A DNA stretch of 64,000 nt, from contig ML978141.1 in the NCBI GenBank assembly GCA_010015805.1, forward strand, positions 124,001 through 188,000, read 5' to 3'. Position numbers and translations under genes: made by a program. This DNA is from Rhizodiscina lignyota (taxonomy: Eukaryota; Ascomycota; Dothideomycetes; Aulographales; Rhizodiscinaceae). Under the pieces are notes generated by a model that was not told where the DNA came from, did not search any database, and worked only from the letters and a program-made list of their open reading frames with translations. Shown one piece after another: positions 53,615 to 64,000 of this stretch. Position 1 is the first letter of the stretch, and each line of letters begins with the position of its first letter.

Positions 53615-56600
53615 TCACTTGAACCTCTTCATGTACTTGTCCGCCGTAAGGAAGTCCAGCTCCATCCACTGCTTCTTCAACGCCATGTGCTGCTCCGTCA
53701 CCTCATGCACGATGACGACGGACCGACGGATCGTGCGTCTCGAGTAATACGCGTGCCGGTGAAACCACTCGATGATGCGCTCTGTAGCCGCATATGGATT
53801 CTCAAGGCCTTCGTAGTCTGGCATGTCGTGCGAGTCTAGGGACAACAATGCCGCGTTGTCACCAGGTCGGGGGACGTTCTCCACCCTCCACGTTTCCGAA
53901 GGGTTGAACTTGTGGTATACATGCCAAGTGATTTCATTGCGGGTGACGTGCTTGTCGTCCTTGGGGAAGCCATTGATCTTTCCATCGCGCAGATCTGCAA
54001 GCCACAACTGGAGGTCAGGGCGGCCGGCCAGTATCCATGTCTTCTTTCCCCACTCTTTGCCCTTGTTCTTCTCTGCCACATGCTTCACAACCGTGAGTGC
54101 GTCTTTGGGGTAGTGCGCGAAGACTTCGTCGGTGATGAAGACGATGCTTCCGCCAGGAAAGATCTTCTTGAAGATGAATTGATTCTCCGTTTGATACACC
54201 CAGCCATCTTCCTTAAGGAATTCATCATTGTTGATGGAGCCGAAAGTGAAGAAATTGCACTTCGAGTTGAGGAAGTACGACAGCTCCGGGATGGTGTAGT
54301 GTTTCCGGAGGGTCGGATGAGTGATGACAACTCCACCACGTTGATCATTCCGGAATAGCGCCTGCCAGCTCTTCCAAGAGCCCTTGACACCCATATGGTA
54401 CACCTTTGCGCCTTTGTCTTGCAGCATCCTTGTGAGGAGCTTGAGTTCGGCAGCGTGAGCCTCTGAGTCGAACATCAAGAAGAAGCGAGGAGCTAGGGGA
54501 GCATTTGGCCACTCGAGCAGCCTCTTAAAACCAACATCATCGATCCCATAAACAGTGTGCAAGACGCTCGCCATTTTGCCCTTGTCTGATCGCATCGATA
54601 TGTTACCTGCACTGAGGCCTCTGACGATTGATGTTTTGAGAGGGGCGCGAATATAGAATTGGAGCGCATGAATTGGGTCGTTCTTTGGTTTGAGGTAGGC
54701 CCATCGGTCTTGACGACTGGGGAACAGGAGAATCGCGAAGTCAGAATGCAAAATCAAGGCGCCGGAGTCGTTGATCTTGAGAGAGTCGCTGTAGACCTCG
54801 AGCGCTTCAGAAGAGGCGGGATCGTTCGGTTTGATTGTGCCAGAGGACAGGAGGTTAGTGGCATTGCCCTGTTCAAGTTAGTGGAAAGGTCCAGATGGTT
54901 GAAAGGTGGAATGGCGCATACCTCTTCCCAAAACACCCTGAAGTTTCCGGCAGTGCAGACCAACTTAACATCTAGCTTCGGCTGTTCGCCATAAGCGGCG
55001 AGAAGCAGAGATCGTGCTTCTTCGTTCAGTCCACCGAATTCCACCGGAATAGCTTGAAGTTGTCCAAAAATCTTCATGTCTGCGACAAACGGTTTTGTGA
55101 CAGGTCGATTTTTAGCTCTAGCCACATTTTCCGGAGAGAACATGTTCCTAAGCATTCGTTCCTCACTTGGCTTCAGGGCATCCGGCGTTCGGCGAGAGTC
55201 GTCAACATCGTGTTCCTTGTCGGGGTTGGTGGATGTGGCGCTCTCTTCAAGTCGGGCGCGGACTTTCCCGAGAGTCGGCACTGCCGCAGTGTTAGTAATT
55301 GGTAAATTCGTCAAGTGAAACATTTCCATGAAACTCACTTTCTCCGCCCCAGGGTCGGCAACTTAGAGGAGGTTCAGCAATCTCGTCGCAAACCACATGG
55401 TAGAACTGACACTGATCTTCTGGCATCTTGCATCCACGGATATTTTTATGTGTCTGGCATATACCAACAGCCCAGAAGAAGCAGGTTTTGTTCGCCTTAA
55501 AGCCGCCGGTGAAGGGATCTCGTGGAACGTGTGCGCTGTCTCGTTCGAAAAATATGCGTTGAGATGGAGCCATCAAGCCGGCCATCAGAAGACCAGTGTT
55601 CCAATGTGCACCATCGCACTCGTCGACAGATTTGTAACATCCTTTTCCGTAGTACCAGAACGCGCATGTAAATGTCCTTCGCCCGCCTGGGAGGGAAACC
55701 TTCAGTGAGTCGCCTCTATGCGCCTGAGCCTTGAGATTGAATGAGGCCGTATAAGGCGTGTCCTCGTGGAGGAAGGAGCACTCGTTATCCTCGTGATCTC
55801 GACACTTTCCTTCGGATCTCCAGGCTGGGCATGTCAGAGGTACTTTGTCGTCTGTTGTCAAATCCAGCCTCTCAGGTATCGGCAGAGTTTGTTCAGGAAC
55901 ATCGGCTCTTGACCATGGCCATCGTGGTTCATTGCGCTGGTTGGAGGTTGTTGCCGCCTCTGTTGTCAGGTCAAGTGGCATGAGAGCTGGTCGAAAGGCA
56001 CCAGTCTCTGGATCAAACGTCTCATGGTTTTCAGCTCCTCCTGGCGGGGGTTTCTCGTTCACTCTGGCGTTGTGAAACCTTGTCAGTTCTGTATGAGTTT
56101 TGGGGAGGGCGGGCCTGGAAGGCTCATGGTTGTCAGCAGTCCTCCTCCGCGGAGGCGCTGTACGCCTATTCGTAACTGGAAGTGGTTTATCCCAGTTTGA
56201 AAAGATATGCTCGCCGTCTTTTACACGCCGTCCCGCCATGTCTGTTGAGAGATCTGAAGTTTGTGCAGCAGGAGTGGTGGGTGTGTTGTTTTGTTGTAAG
56301 TTTTCTGGAGATGTTGTGGTGGGGGTTTGTTTTGGAGGGGTTCGTGTTGTTGTTGTTGCCTGGCCAGTTTTTGCCGCTGTGCTTGGAGCGTTGCTCAGTG
56401 CAGTCTGAGGGAGTTTCTTGGCAAGTGTTGGTGAGGGGGCAAATTTTTTGGCTGGACGCTCTTTCGGCTTGGGAGGGGGAGTGTTAGAGCGGTTTCTCTT
56501 CCTCCGCTTGTCCTTAACGCTGCTGGTTCTCAGCTCCTCCATGAGCGAGTCGTCGCTAAGAGCAGCCTCTTCTCTCAGAGGCCGGTTCGCGCTCTGCCTT

Positions 56601-57190
56601 GACATGTTCCGCTGTAGTGTAGCAAGCGGTACGTCATCCTCATCCTCACTCTCGGCAACAACAAAACCGCCTAGGTGGGGGTGGCCATCGAGCTTCTGTT
56701 TCTTTCGTCTGCTCAGTGGAATATCGTCGTCCGAATCCTCCTTGCCTGCACCATCCGCCCTCTCATCAGAATGGGTGACAAACAGCGCATCGGACGACTC
56801 TGATGGTAGCATGCCCAGTCGTTTCTGCTTAGCAACTCTACGCTTCTTCCGCTCACTCTTCCCAGCTTTGACCCTCTCCACATTGTCCAACCAAGCCTCA
56901 ACGTCAAAAGGCTGGTCGATGGTTTGCTTCACACGTAACTGCTTCTCGTGCCACAACAGAACATACTCCTCTGGAATGCCGTCTGCTGGTTCCCAGGTGG
57001 CACGTTCAACTCCGTAACCCTCCCATTGGATCAGGTATTCCAGCATACCATCTTCCTCGGTCACCCGTTGAGCAAGAATCTTGTCGACGATATAGTCTTT
57101 ACCTTCGCCATAGTTGCTTTTCTCTTCAGTCCAGGTCGAACTGTATAGCGAGATGCTATCTTCGTCCTCGTCTGGGAGTCTGGGCGGCAT
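53615..57190 (-). CDS. Chromodomain and CCCH zinc-finger protein
   Basis: Exons 57190-55339, 55280-54922, 54868-53615; 1154 aa. Residues about 31-85 are a chromodomain (YIVDKILAQRVTEEDG, LEYLIQWEGYGVERATWEP) with the aromatic residues that cage methyl-lysine. A 350-residue basic/Pro-rich linker follows. Three CCCH-type fingers lie at about 453-475 (CPAWRSEGKC...CSFLH), 505-527 (CAFWYYGKGC...CDGAH) and 567-597 (CFFWAVGIC...CQFYH). The last 500 residues are a folded region with APRFFLMFDSEAHAAELKLL, GGVVITHPTLRKHYTIPELS and SRRTIRRSVVIVHEVTEQHM, which I cannot place in a family. Introns carry textbook CTAAC branch sites. Likely a heterochromatin or RNA-linked silencing factor; similarity to Chp1-type proteins is inference from the chromodomain alone. 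Divergent from the Rab11 gene. Confidence 0.82.
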
Positions 57191-57769
57191 GGTTGAAAGG
57201 AGAAAGTTGACAGCAATTGGAGGTCAATAAAGGATTGAAGATGCAATGCCAGCGTCAAGTTTGTAGTACGGACAGCAGCGACGAGGGTATTTCCATCACT
57301 CGGTGTACTCAGCGTATTGGAGTTGGTCCGGCTCGTGACATGTATGTATGGAGTAGAGACGGCAAGTGAAGTGATTAAAGCCACACGAGTGAAAGCGTTC
57401 GGCGTCTCTTGAGAACGTCCGTCTACTCCACCAGGGAGAGACTACCGAGTGAAGGAAAGGAACGAAAGAAGACGAAAAGCGATCAGACGATTTCGAGTGC
57501 GTGATTAGAAGGCGCGCAGAGACGTATGCAGCGTCGGTCACGTGAGGCAGCCACTGATCGGCGTCGCGGCACCCAGGCTGGCACCAAGCCGAAGGCGGTC
57601 GAGCCGTGCATCAGAGGCCACCACCACCAGAGCTCAACTGCCTATTTTGACCCCAGAAAGTCGACCTACCTCGTGCTCTCTGAAAACACTCACGCAACTC
57701 TCTTGTGCCGCTACTCGTCGGTCGCCTTACTCTTTTGCCCCTTATACGCAAGTTCACGGCTGCGCAGTC
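57191..57769. promoter_or_regulatory. Bidirectional promoter region
   Basis: This is the 579-bp gap between the start codons of the chromodomain gene (minus) and the Rab11-like gene (plus). Plus-strand CT-rich stretches (57650-57760) precede the GTPase start, as in many housekeeping genes. Confidence 0.5.
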
Positions 57770-58672
57770 ATGGCGAACGACGAATATGATGTGAGCTATC
57801 CTTATGATGCCTGACATTCCACCACGACTGACATGTGCTGTTTTGTAGTTCTTGTTCAAAGGTAACACGCAGAAGCTCGCTCGAGCACGCAGATTCTAAC
57901 CTTCGATTCTCCCAGTGGTCCTCATCGGAGACTCCGGAGTAGGAAAGTCAAACCTGCTCAGCCGCTTCACCCGCAACGAGTTCAATCTCGATTCCAAGTC
58001 TACCATCGGTGTTGAGTTTGCTACGCGCAGTATCCAAGTCGACTCCAAGACGATCAAGGCTCAGATCTGGGACACGGCCGGCCAGGAGCGGTATCGTGCC
58101 ATCACATCGGCGTACTATCGAGGAGCGGTGGGGGCTCTTCTGGTGTACGATATCAGCAAGCAGCAGACGTTCTTAAACGTGAGGCGGTGGCTGGACGAGT
58201 TGAGGCAGCATGCGGACAGCAACATTGTGATCATGCTGGTGGGCAACAAGAGCGATTTGAAGCACCTGAGAGCAGTACCAACGGAGGAGGCCAAGAGCTT
58301 CGCCAGTACGTCTTCACGGTCTTTATTCACTGGTTGTCCAGTTCCTTTGAACGAAGTAGATCTATTGACACAAAGTGACTGCAGGCGAATTCAATCTCTC
58401 CTTCATCGAGACGTCCGCCTTGGACGCCAGCAATGTCGAACTTGCATTCCAGAACATCCTCACCGGTAAGACCTATTCTCTCCTGTGCGGTGCTGTTAAG
58501 TGCCACGCTTGTCTCGGCTCGCTGCTGACACTACGTCACAGAAATCTACCGCATCGTTTCCAGCAAAGCCCTCGATCAAGGCGACGCCACACAGAACCCA
58601 ATCGGCGAGCGCAAAGTCCTCGAGATCAGCAAGAGCGCAGACACAGATTCGAAGAAGGGCGGCTGCTGTTAA
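57770..58672 (+). CDS. Rab11/Ypt31-type small GTPase
   Basis: Exons 57770-57790, 57849-57861, 57916-58305, 58385-58465, 58542-58672; 211 aa. Exon 2 is only 13 nt (encoding FLFK plus one base) and exon 1 only 21 nt. All GTPase motifs are present: P-loop GDSGVGKS (16-23), the switch I region [15 protein letters not shown] with its effector threonine, [20 protein letters not shown] and ETSALD. The C-terminus ends KKGGCC, a double-cysteine geranylgeranylation site. [20 protein letters not shown] and the overall sequence match the Rab11/Ypt31 group, which acts in trans-Golgi and recycling-endosome traffic to hyphal tips. Highly conserved; no oddities apart from the microexon. Confidence 0.93.
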
Positions 58673-59543
58673 GTGGGCCTGACAATACTGCTTCAGAGCG
58701 ACATGATTATGGATGTTTCAGATTGAGGGCATAATGGAGGTATGATGGGGACGCGGACAAACATGCTCGCCTTCCCGGAGAATGCGAGCTCATCACTCGC
58801 TGGCTTGCACTTTATACTGATTCCTGCAAATGTCTCATACAAGGCGTCTTGAGGTGCTTTCCTTTGTCTCCATCTGCAAGGTTTGGTTTGGTTGCATTGC
58901 CGTCTTCGTGTTATTGGTGGGAGCGCATGATGCTGTCTTCTAGACGTGAATGGGACACATGAGGTTCACGATTTGAAGTAGAACAGAAAATCCACGTCAA
59001 TCTTAAAATCACACCTTTCCGTCTCAATTAGCAGAGTCATAGCATAGGCACGAGACCCATATCCGCCACTGAAGTACGAGCAGCTCTTGTGCTCCCATCC
59101 TCTTGTGACGTATGGCTTCAATCCAGCGATGGATCCATGGATGTATAATGAATGGGAGTGAATGATATGTATTAGAACGCGGGCTGTTTCGGTTGATGTT
59201 GCAACTGACGGTAAGGACGAGTTTTCATCGGGAGATTCCCTCCACTGGTCCAGCTTCAGTGCCATGCTTTCTCTCGAGCGTCTAGCAGCGGAAGAATGAG
59301 GTAGACAAAGCCATAAAGACATCTCTAAACCCCGACAATATTAGACGCTCTTGAATGAGTTGTCTTCTCCAAAGCCTATCGGAGCGAGAGAATTTATAAC
59401 CCAGAGACGCACAAACGTTGCCTCTAGCTCTTTGCGGCTTAGCGGCGAGCAACACCCGAGCTCTCCAAATCGAACATCATCGATGCACAACAGCTCTACG
59501 GCAAAGACTCTCCAACCTGTACCAGCGATTGCGACCTCCCGTC
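58673..59543. other. Spacer, no gene recognised
   Basis: This holds the 3' flank of the GTPase and the promoter of the complex I gene. A 118-codon minus frame (58966-59322) shows no family likeness. Confidence 0.4.
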
Positions 59544-62010
59544 ATGTTGAGACGACAGTTGTTGCGGCAGCTGCGGCGGCCGAACAGGCTGACGAGTCTC
59601 AATGCCGCGAGGGCTTTCTCTGCGACATCGCAGCGCCCTGCGGAAGTGGAGCTCACCATTGGTATGTTGTGTGCTCATCTAGCTGGGAGAATTGTGTGCT
59701 AATGAGACCTCAGATGGCAAGAAAGTGTCAATAGAGGGTATATTGACCTAATCCTGTTCCTCATGATGCAATCGCAGAACTAACCGTCCCCGCAGCCGGC
59801 TCTGCCCTTATCCAAGCATGCGAGAAAGCAGGCGTAACCATCCCACGATACTGCTACCACGAGAAACTCCTCATTGCCGGAAACTGTCGTATGTGCCTCG
59901 TCGAGGTCGAGCGCGCTCCAAAACCCGTTGCATCATGCGCGTGGCCGGTGCAGCCAGGGATGGTGGTCAAGACAAACTCTCCAATGGTCCACAAGGCGCG
60001 GGAAGGTATCATGGAGTTCCTGCTTGCAAACCATCCGTTGGACTGCCCTATTTGTGATCAGGGCGGCGAGTGTGACTTGCAGGATCAATCCATGCGGTAT
60101 GGCGCAGATAGAGGGCGATTCCATGAAGTTGGTGGGAAGCGTGCTGTGGAAGACAAGAATATTGGACCCCTCATCAAGGTACGACAAGAAAAACGATGAA
60201 ATCGATCTTGCTATTGACAGCACCAGACCTCGATGAACAGATGTATTCACTGCACACGTTGTATCCGTTTCGCTAACGACGTTGCCGGTGCTCCTGAACT
60301 TGGATCCACTGGGCGTGGCAACGACCTCCAGATCGGCACCTACCTCGAGAAGAACCTTGATTCTGAAATGTCCGGAAACGTAATCGATCTCTGCCCCGTT
60401 GGTGCTCTCACATCGAAGCCGTATGCCTTCAAAGCAAGACCCTGGGAACTATACCACTCTGAATCAATAGATGTTCTGGATGGGCTTGGATCGAACATCA
60501 GGGTCGACACAAGGGGCATGCTGGTCATGCGGATACTCCCGCGACTAAATGATGACATTAATGAGGAGTGGATCAACGACAAGTCTCGGTTCGCATGCGA
60601 CGGCCTCAATACCCAACGCCTTACTGTTCCTCTAGTCCGACAAGACGACACATTCCAGCCAGCTTCATGGGAGCAAGCACTCGTAGAAATTGGTAGCGCA
60701 TACAAGCGTATTGCTCCTAAAGGTGATGAGTTCCAAGTCGTTGCTGGACACCTTGTCGAAACCGAGTCTCTCGTCGCGATGAAGGATCTGGCCAATCGTC
60801 TTGGCTCTGAGAACCTTGCTCTCGATCAACCGGGTGGAAATGCACCTGTTGCACATGGCATTGATGTCCGATCAAATTACGCATTCAACAGCAAGATCTA
60901 CGGCGTCGAAGAGGCAGATGTGATCCTCCTAGTTGGCACGAACCCAAGATGGGAGGCCGCTGGTCTGAACGCTCGCATCAGGAAGCAGTGGCTCCGCTCT
61001 GACCTCGAGGTTGGTCTTGTCGGAGAAGACTTCGAGTCAACCTTTGACTACGAGAACCTTGGCGCAGATGCCAACTCGCTGAAGAAAGCATTCTCCGGCC
61101 CCTTCGGCAAGAAACTCGCCGCAGCTCAGAAGCCCATGATCATTGTTGGCAGTGGCTGCGTCGAGCACGCAGATGCGAAGAACATTTTCGAGACAGTCGG
61201 CAATTTCGTCGAGAAGAACAAGGCCAATTTCCAGACCCCCGAATGGAACGGCTACAACGTCCTTCAACGCGCAGCCAGCCGTGCCGGCGCTTACGAAGTC
61301 GGCTTCACCGTTCCATCGCCCAAGGTCGCGGAGACGAAACCGAAGTTCGTCTGGCTCCTCGGAGCCGATGAGATTGACGAGTCCCAAATCCCCAAGGACG
61401 CCTTTGTCGTGTATCAGGGCCACCACGGCGACCGCGGCGCGCAAATCGCAGACGTTGTACTTCCTGGCGCAAGCTACGTAGAGAAGGCGGGCACATACCT
61501 CAACACCGAAGGCAGGGTGCAGATGACGCGTCCTGCGACAAGCCATGTTGGTGCGAGCAGGGAGGACTGGAAAATCATCCGCGCGGTGAGCGAGTACCTC
61601 GGCACGCCGCTGCCGTATGACGATATCGAGGCGCTGAGGGACCGTATGGAAGAGATCAGCCCGGCGATGAGGAGGTATGATGTTGTCGAGGGAACAGGGT
61701 TGGCGGCTTTGAGCAAGGTGCAGTTGGCGGATCAGAATAAGGGCGCGAAGGTGTTGGGTGAGCCGTTGAAGAAGGTGATTGAGGACTTTTACTTCACGGA
61801 TGTCATTTCGAGAAGGCGAGTGCCAGTTTCTTCCCATCCGTACGATTTCAGATACTAACATTTGTGTGTAGTTCACCGACAATGGCACGTTGCTCCGCAG
61901 CAAAGGCAACCAAGAACCCGCTGACGAACTTCATGGCACCCGGCGAGCCAGATCCTCAAGTCGAATATGGCCCAAAGGATTCACCAAGCGCATTGCAAGC
62001 GGGCGGCTGA
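59544..62010 (+). CDS. nuo78: NADH:ubiquinone oxidoreductase 78 kDa subunit (NDUFS1/NuoG)
   Basis: Exons 59544-59661, 59714-59737, 59796-60178, 60227-61815, 61872-62010; 750 aa, the usual length. An Arg-rich mitochondrial presequence ([20 protein letters not shown]) ends near FSATSQ. Iron-sulphur ligands are all visible: [17 protein letters not shown] for the 2Fe-2S cluster, [14 protein letters not shown] for the His/Cys 4Fe-4S cluster, and CIHCTRC with DLCPVG for the next. A molybdopterin-oxidoreductase-like domain without cofactor follows. It carries electrons from FMN through complex I in the mitochondrial matrix arm. Exon 2 is only 24 nt. The last intron begins GC (AG/GCGAGT at 61816); only this junction gives the conserved ending [20 protein letters not shown] and NFMAPGEP. 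Confidence 0.95.
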
Positions 62011-62259
62011 TGGAAGAAGGAAACGAACAAGCAAATCAGTGCGTCTGCTCGCTTTTTGTACATATGGATCCACTCGTGTATCATCGGCGTTTTCCGTTTG
62101 TAAATGCCCGAATAGTAGAGGATAGAGCTCGAACTCGAACTTGGTTCTCTTTCGTTCACTTTTACACCTTCTTTTTTTTCACTGTCATAAATCGTGATGA
62201 GTGCCACGGGTTGTATGCTGTGTTTGCAGCGCGTTCAATTATTAGCGGAGGCCAGTCGA

Positions 62260-63110
62260 CTCCCACAATACTTACTCTAAAAGCTTGCCTAGAAAGGAGA
62301 TGCTCGAAACTGACGACTCGCGTATCTGTGTGTTTACGGAGCGTTCGGGCATACGTGGAGTCTGTCGGACCTGTGCGATATTAACGTCGAAAGCTTCCTT
62401 TGGAAGAGAGAGCCTTCTAGTTGACAACCATCATCTCTGCACTCGCAGATGATTTGGGTCTAAGTGGGCTCTATTGAGCTGGGGCTCCATAACATTGACA
62501 ACTTCCTTTCGAGAGAAGATAGCCGAAGTTGCCGACCAGCGCATCTATGTGCACGCATACCTTTTGAGCATACTCGGAATGTGTTGAACTTATATGGCAT
62601 TTAACGTTGAAGGCTTCTTTCAAGCGAAGGTAGTCAAGGTACTCCAAGTTGACAGTCCTCACGTCTGTGCTCTTGCAGCTGGTTTGGGGATGCGCGGGAT
62701 CTATTGAGTTGACGTGGTACGAATATCGAAGAGTGTTGGAAAATGCAGGTCGTCCAAGAGAGCTTCTTCAGCAGCTGTCCGCTTGCGCCATGTTTGATCA
62801 TACGTTGCGTCCACTAGACTGTGATGGCTGTAGCATTGAAAGAGTTCTTTGTCGTCCCTTGCATTTTCTAAGCTGTTGTGCCTCTTTCTTGCTCATCTTC
62901 TTCCTCCGTGAACGCGAGAAAGCTCTCGAAATCTTTGAGCTGGCTAATGTCCAGAGTGATGGAAATATATATCTTTAAATTGAGTCCTAATAACGCAGCC
63001 ACCATTGTCGTTTTCGATTGCTTTCGTTGCATCAGATGCCGAATTGAGAGGCAGCACATCTCCGCGCTCGCAGACTGTTTGAACATGCACGGGGGCTCCC
63101 GCCAACTCTG
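62260..63110. repeat. Degenerate tandem repeat, unit about 110 bp
   Basis: Downstream of the complex I gene a core like GCATCTCTGCACTCGCAGAT recurs near 62320, 62430, 62540 and 62657, and weakly near 62770 and 63052, each followed by GTTTG-x-GCATG and a TCTATTGAGYTG-like end. Between the cores a second block (AACGTYGAAGGCTTCYTTC) recurs near 62380, 62490 and 62600. Spacing of 110-119 bp fits diverged tandem copies. No coding frame runs through it. Confidence 0.6.
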
Positions 63111-63851
63111 ATTCTTCTATCACACTTACAACCTTAGACGAATTAGATCCTGCTCACTCGACTTTGGCGGGTTCTCTAGCATGCGATCATGCGATAACAC
63201 GCACTTTCTTAAGGTAACCACACTCATAACACGAGCAACCACAACGATGAAGAAGAGCAGGAGCTCGGATGTTATACGGCACTGGAAACACTCCAAAATA
63301 CATTTAACTCAATGAGTTACCTCCTTGGTACTTGATTTCAGGGGAGCATCCCAAGCCTCTTCTCGGGTATTTGTGTCCATTGCTCGGCCGCAATTTAAGA
63401 AGAATGAAACGAACTTTACGAACGCTTGGAAGGAGAACACTGGCAAGGAAAAGAAATATCAGCATGGAGACATTCCGTGCAATCGTCGAAGCCTCTCACA
63501 GAAATGATCAGGAGAGGTCGAGGTCCCGCAGGTAAATTGACATGAGAGTGAGGCCTCGTATTATCGCCGTTTCGACCCTCGACATATCTGACATACTATG
63601 GATATAAGGGATCTTATGTACAACCTTGTTCGAATAACTTTCAATGACACTAACAGTCGACTCCCTTTGCCTGTCGCCGTCTTGACTCCTACTGCTAATT
63701 CACTCAAGTGTGAGACTAGCAGAGACAAATCGAATTTGCTATATACTCTATTGTTAGACGCAGTTTTTAAAGGTATGCGTCCAACTCTAAGGAACGTGAT
63801 CTTTTCTTTTATACATCATATCCATAGTCATTACACATCATTTATACATAA
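63111..63851. other. Right-hand spacer
   Basis: No gene recognised; small plus frames at 63325-63535 and 63598-63939 look like chance. The sequence becomes AT-rich around 63740-63850, consistent with the 3' flank of the gene entering from the right. Confidence 0.4.
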
Positions 63852-64000
63852 TCAAGTCCTCGCGCGCGACCGTCGTCCAAACATGGCCCAGCTCGGCCGC
63901 CGAGTCTGCTCTTTCAATTCGCCCGGTCCCTCTTGCTGACCTTCAGCATCACCCTCTGTCTCTGGAACGCCAGCCAATCGAGGCTGCTCGCTGCGTCTCC
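63852..64000 (-). CDS. Possible 3' end of a gene running off the window
   Basis: A minus-strand frame is open from the window edge to a TGA at 63852-63854, ending KEQTRRPSWAMFGRRSRART. It is polar and Glu/Gly/Gln-rich with a basic finish, plausible as a disordered C-terminus. Only about 49 codons are visible, so no identity can be given and chance is not excluded. Confidence 0.25.
   Translation of the reverse strand, partial: RRSEQPRLAGVPETEGDAEGQQEGPGELKEQTRRPSWAMFGRRSRART

Noticed and set aside
58966-59322. 118-codon minus frame between rab11 and nuo78
   Set aside because: No family likeness and no splice partner; it overlaps the expected promoter of nuo78.

Overview
The window reads as nuclear chromosomal DNA from a filamentous ascomycete (Pezizomycotina). 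Genes are split by short introns, mostly 49-85 nt, with GTRNGT donors, CTRAC/CTGAY branch sites and YAG acceptors. Most predicted products belong to fungal families (Zn2Cys6 regulators, Mif2/CENP-C, Abp2, HookA, NADH dehydrogenase 78 kDa subunit). A Dothideomycete is my best guess from the family mix; that is inference. I rebuilt gene models by hand from splice signals and frame continuity, and nearly every junction given below closes in frame.

Left part (about 1.3-25.8 kb) looks accessory. It holds a Zn2Cys6-type regulator (1350-3651, -), an AsaB/CTB9-like hydroxylase/desaturase (4653-6084, +), an APC amino-acid/choline-type permease (7159-9085, +), an F-box protein (9698-10534, -) with a decayed membrane-protein relic at its 3' end, and a DHA2 MFS transporter (11728-13517, +). 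Then comes a Zn2Cys6 regulator (14695-17084, -) divergent from a second DHA2 MFS gene (17688-19530, +) that appears frameshifted, an NmrA-like NAD(P)-binding protein (20018-20803, -) divergent from a third Zn2Cys6 regulator (21048-22898, +), and a Fungal_trans_2-like regulator (23582-25786, -). No polyketide synthase, peptide synthetase or terpene synthase is visible, so this is a regulator/transporter/oxidoreductase neighbourhood without a backbone enzyme in the window.

Right part (about 28.5-62 kb) is mostly housekeeping: ARS-binding protein Abp2, a PMP47-like peroxisomal carrier, the dynein adaptor HookA, a Myb/SANT-like protein, tubulin cofactor B, the centromere protein Mif2/CENP-C, a SnoaL-like small protein, a chromodomain-CCCH protein, a Rab11/Ypt31 GTPase and the 78 kDa subunit of complex I. 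Between them lies a small secreted protein gene made of tandem 19-21 residue repeats (51680-52216), the most unusual coding locus here.

Several long intergenic stretches (25.8-28.5, 37.3-39.7, 41.1-44.2, 49.9-51.7 kb) contain only open frames I cannot link to a family. No rRNA, tRNA, CRISPR array or intact transposon was recognised. A degenerate roughly 110-bp tandem repeat lies downstream of the complex I gene.
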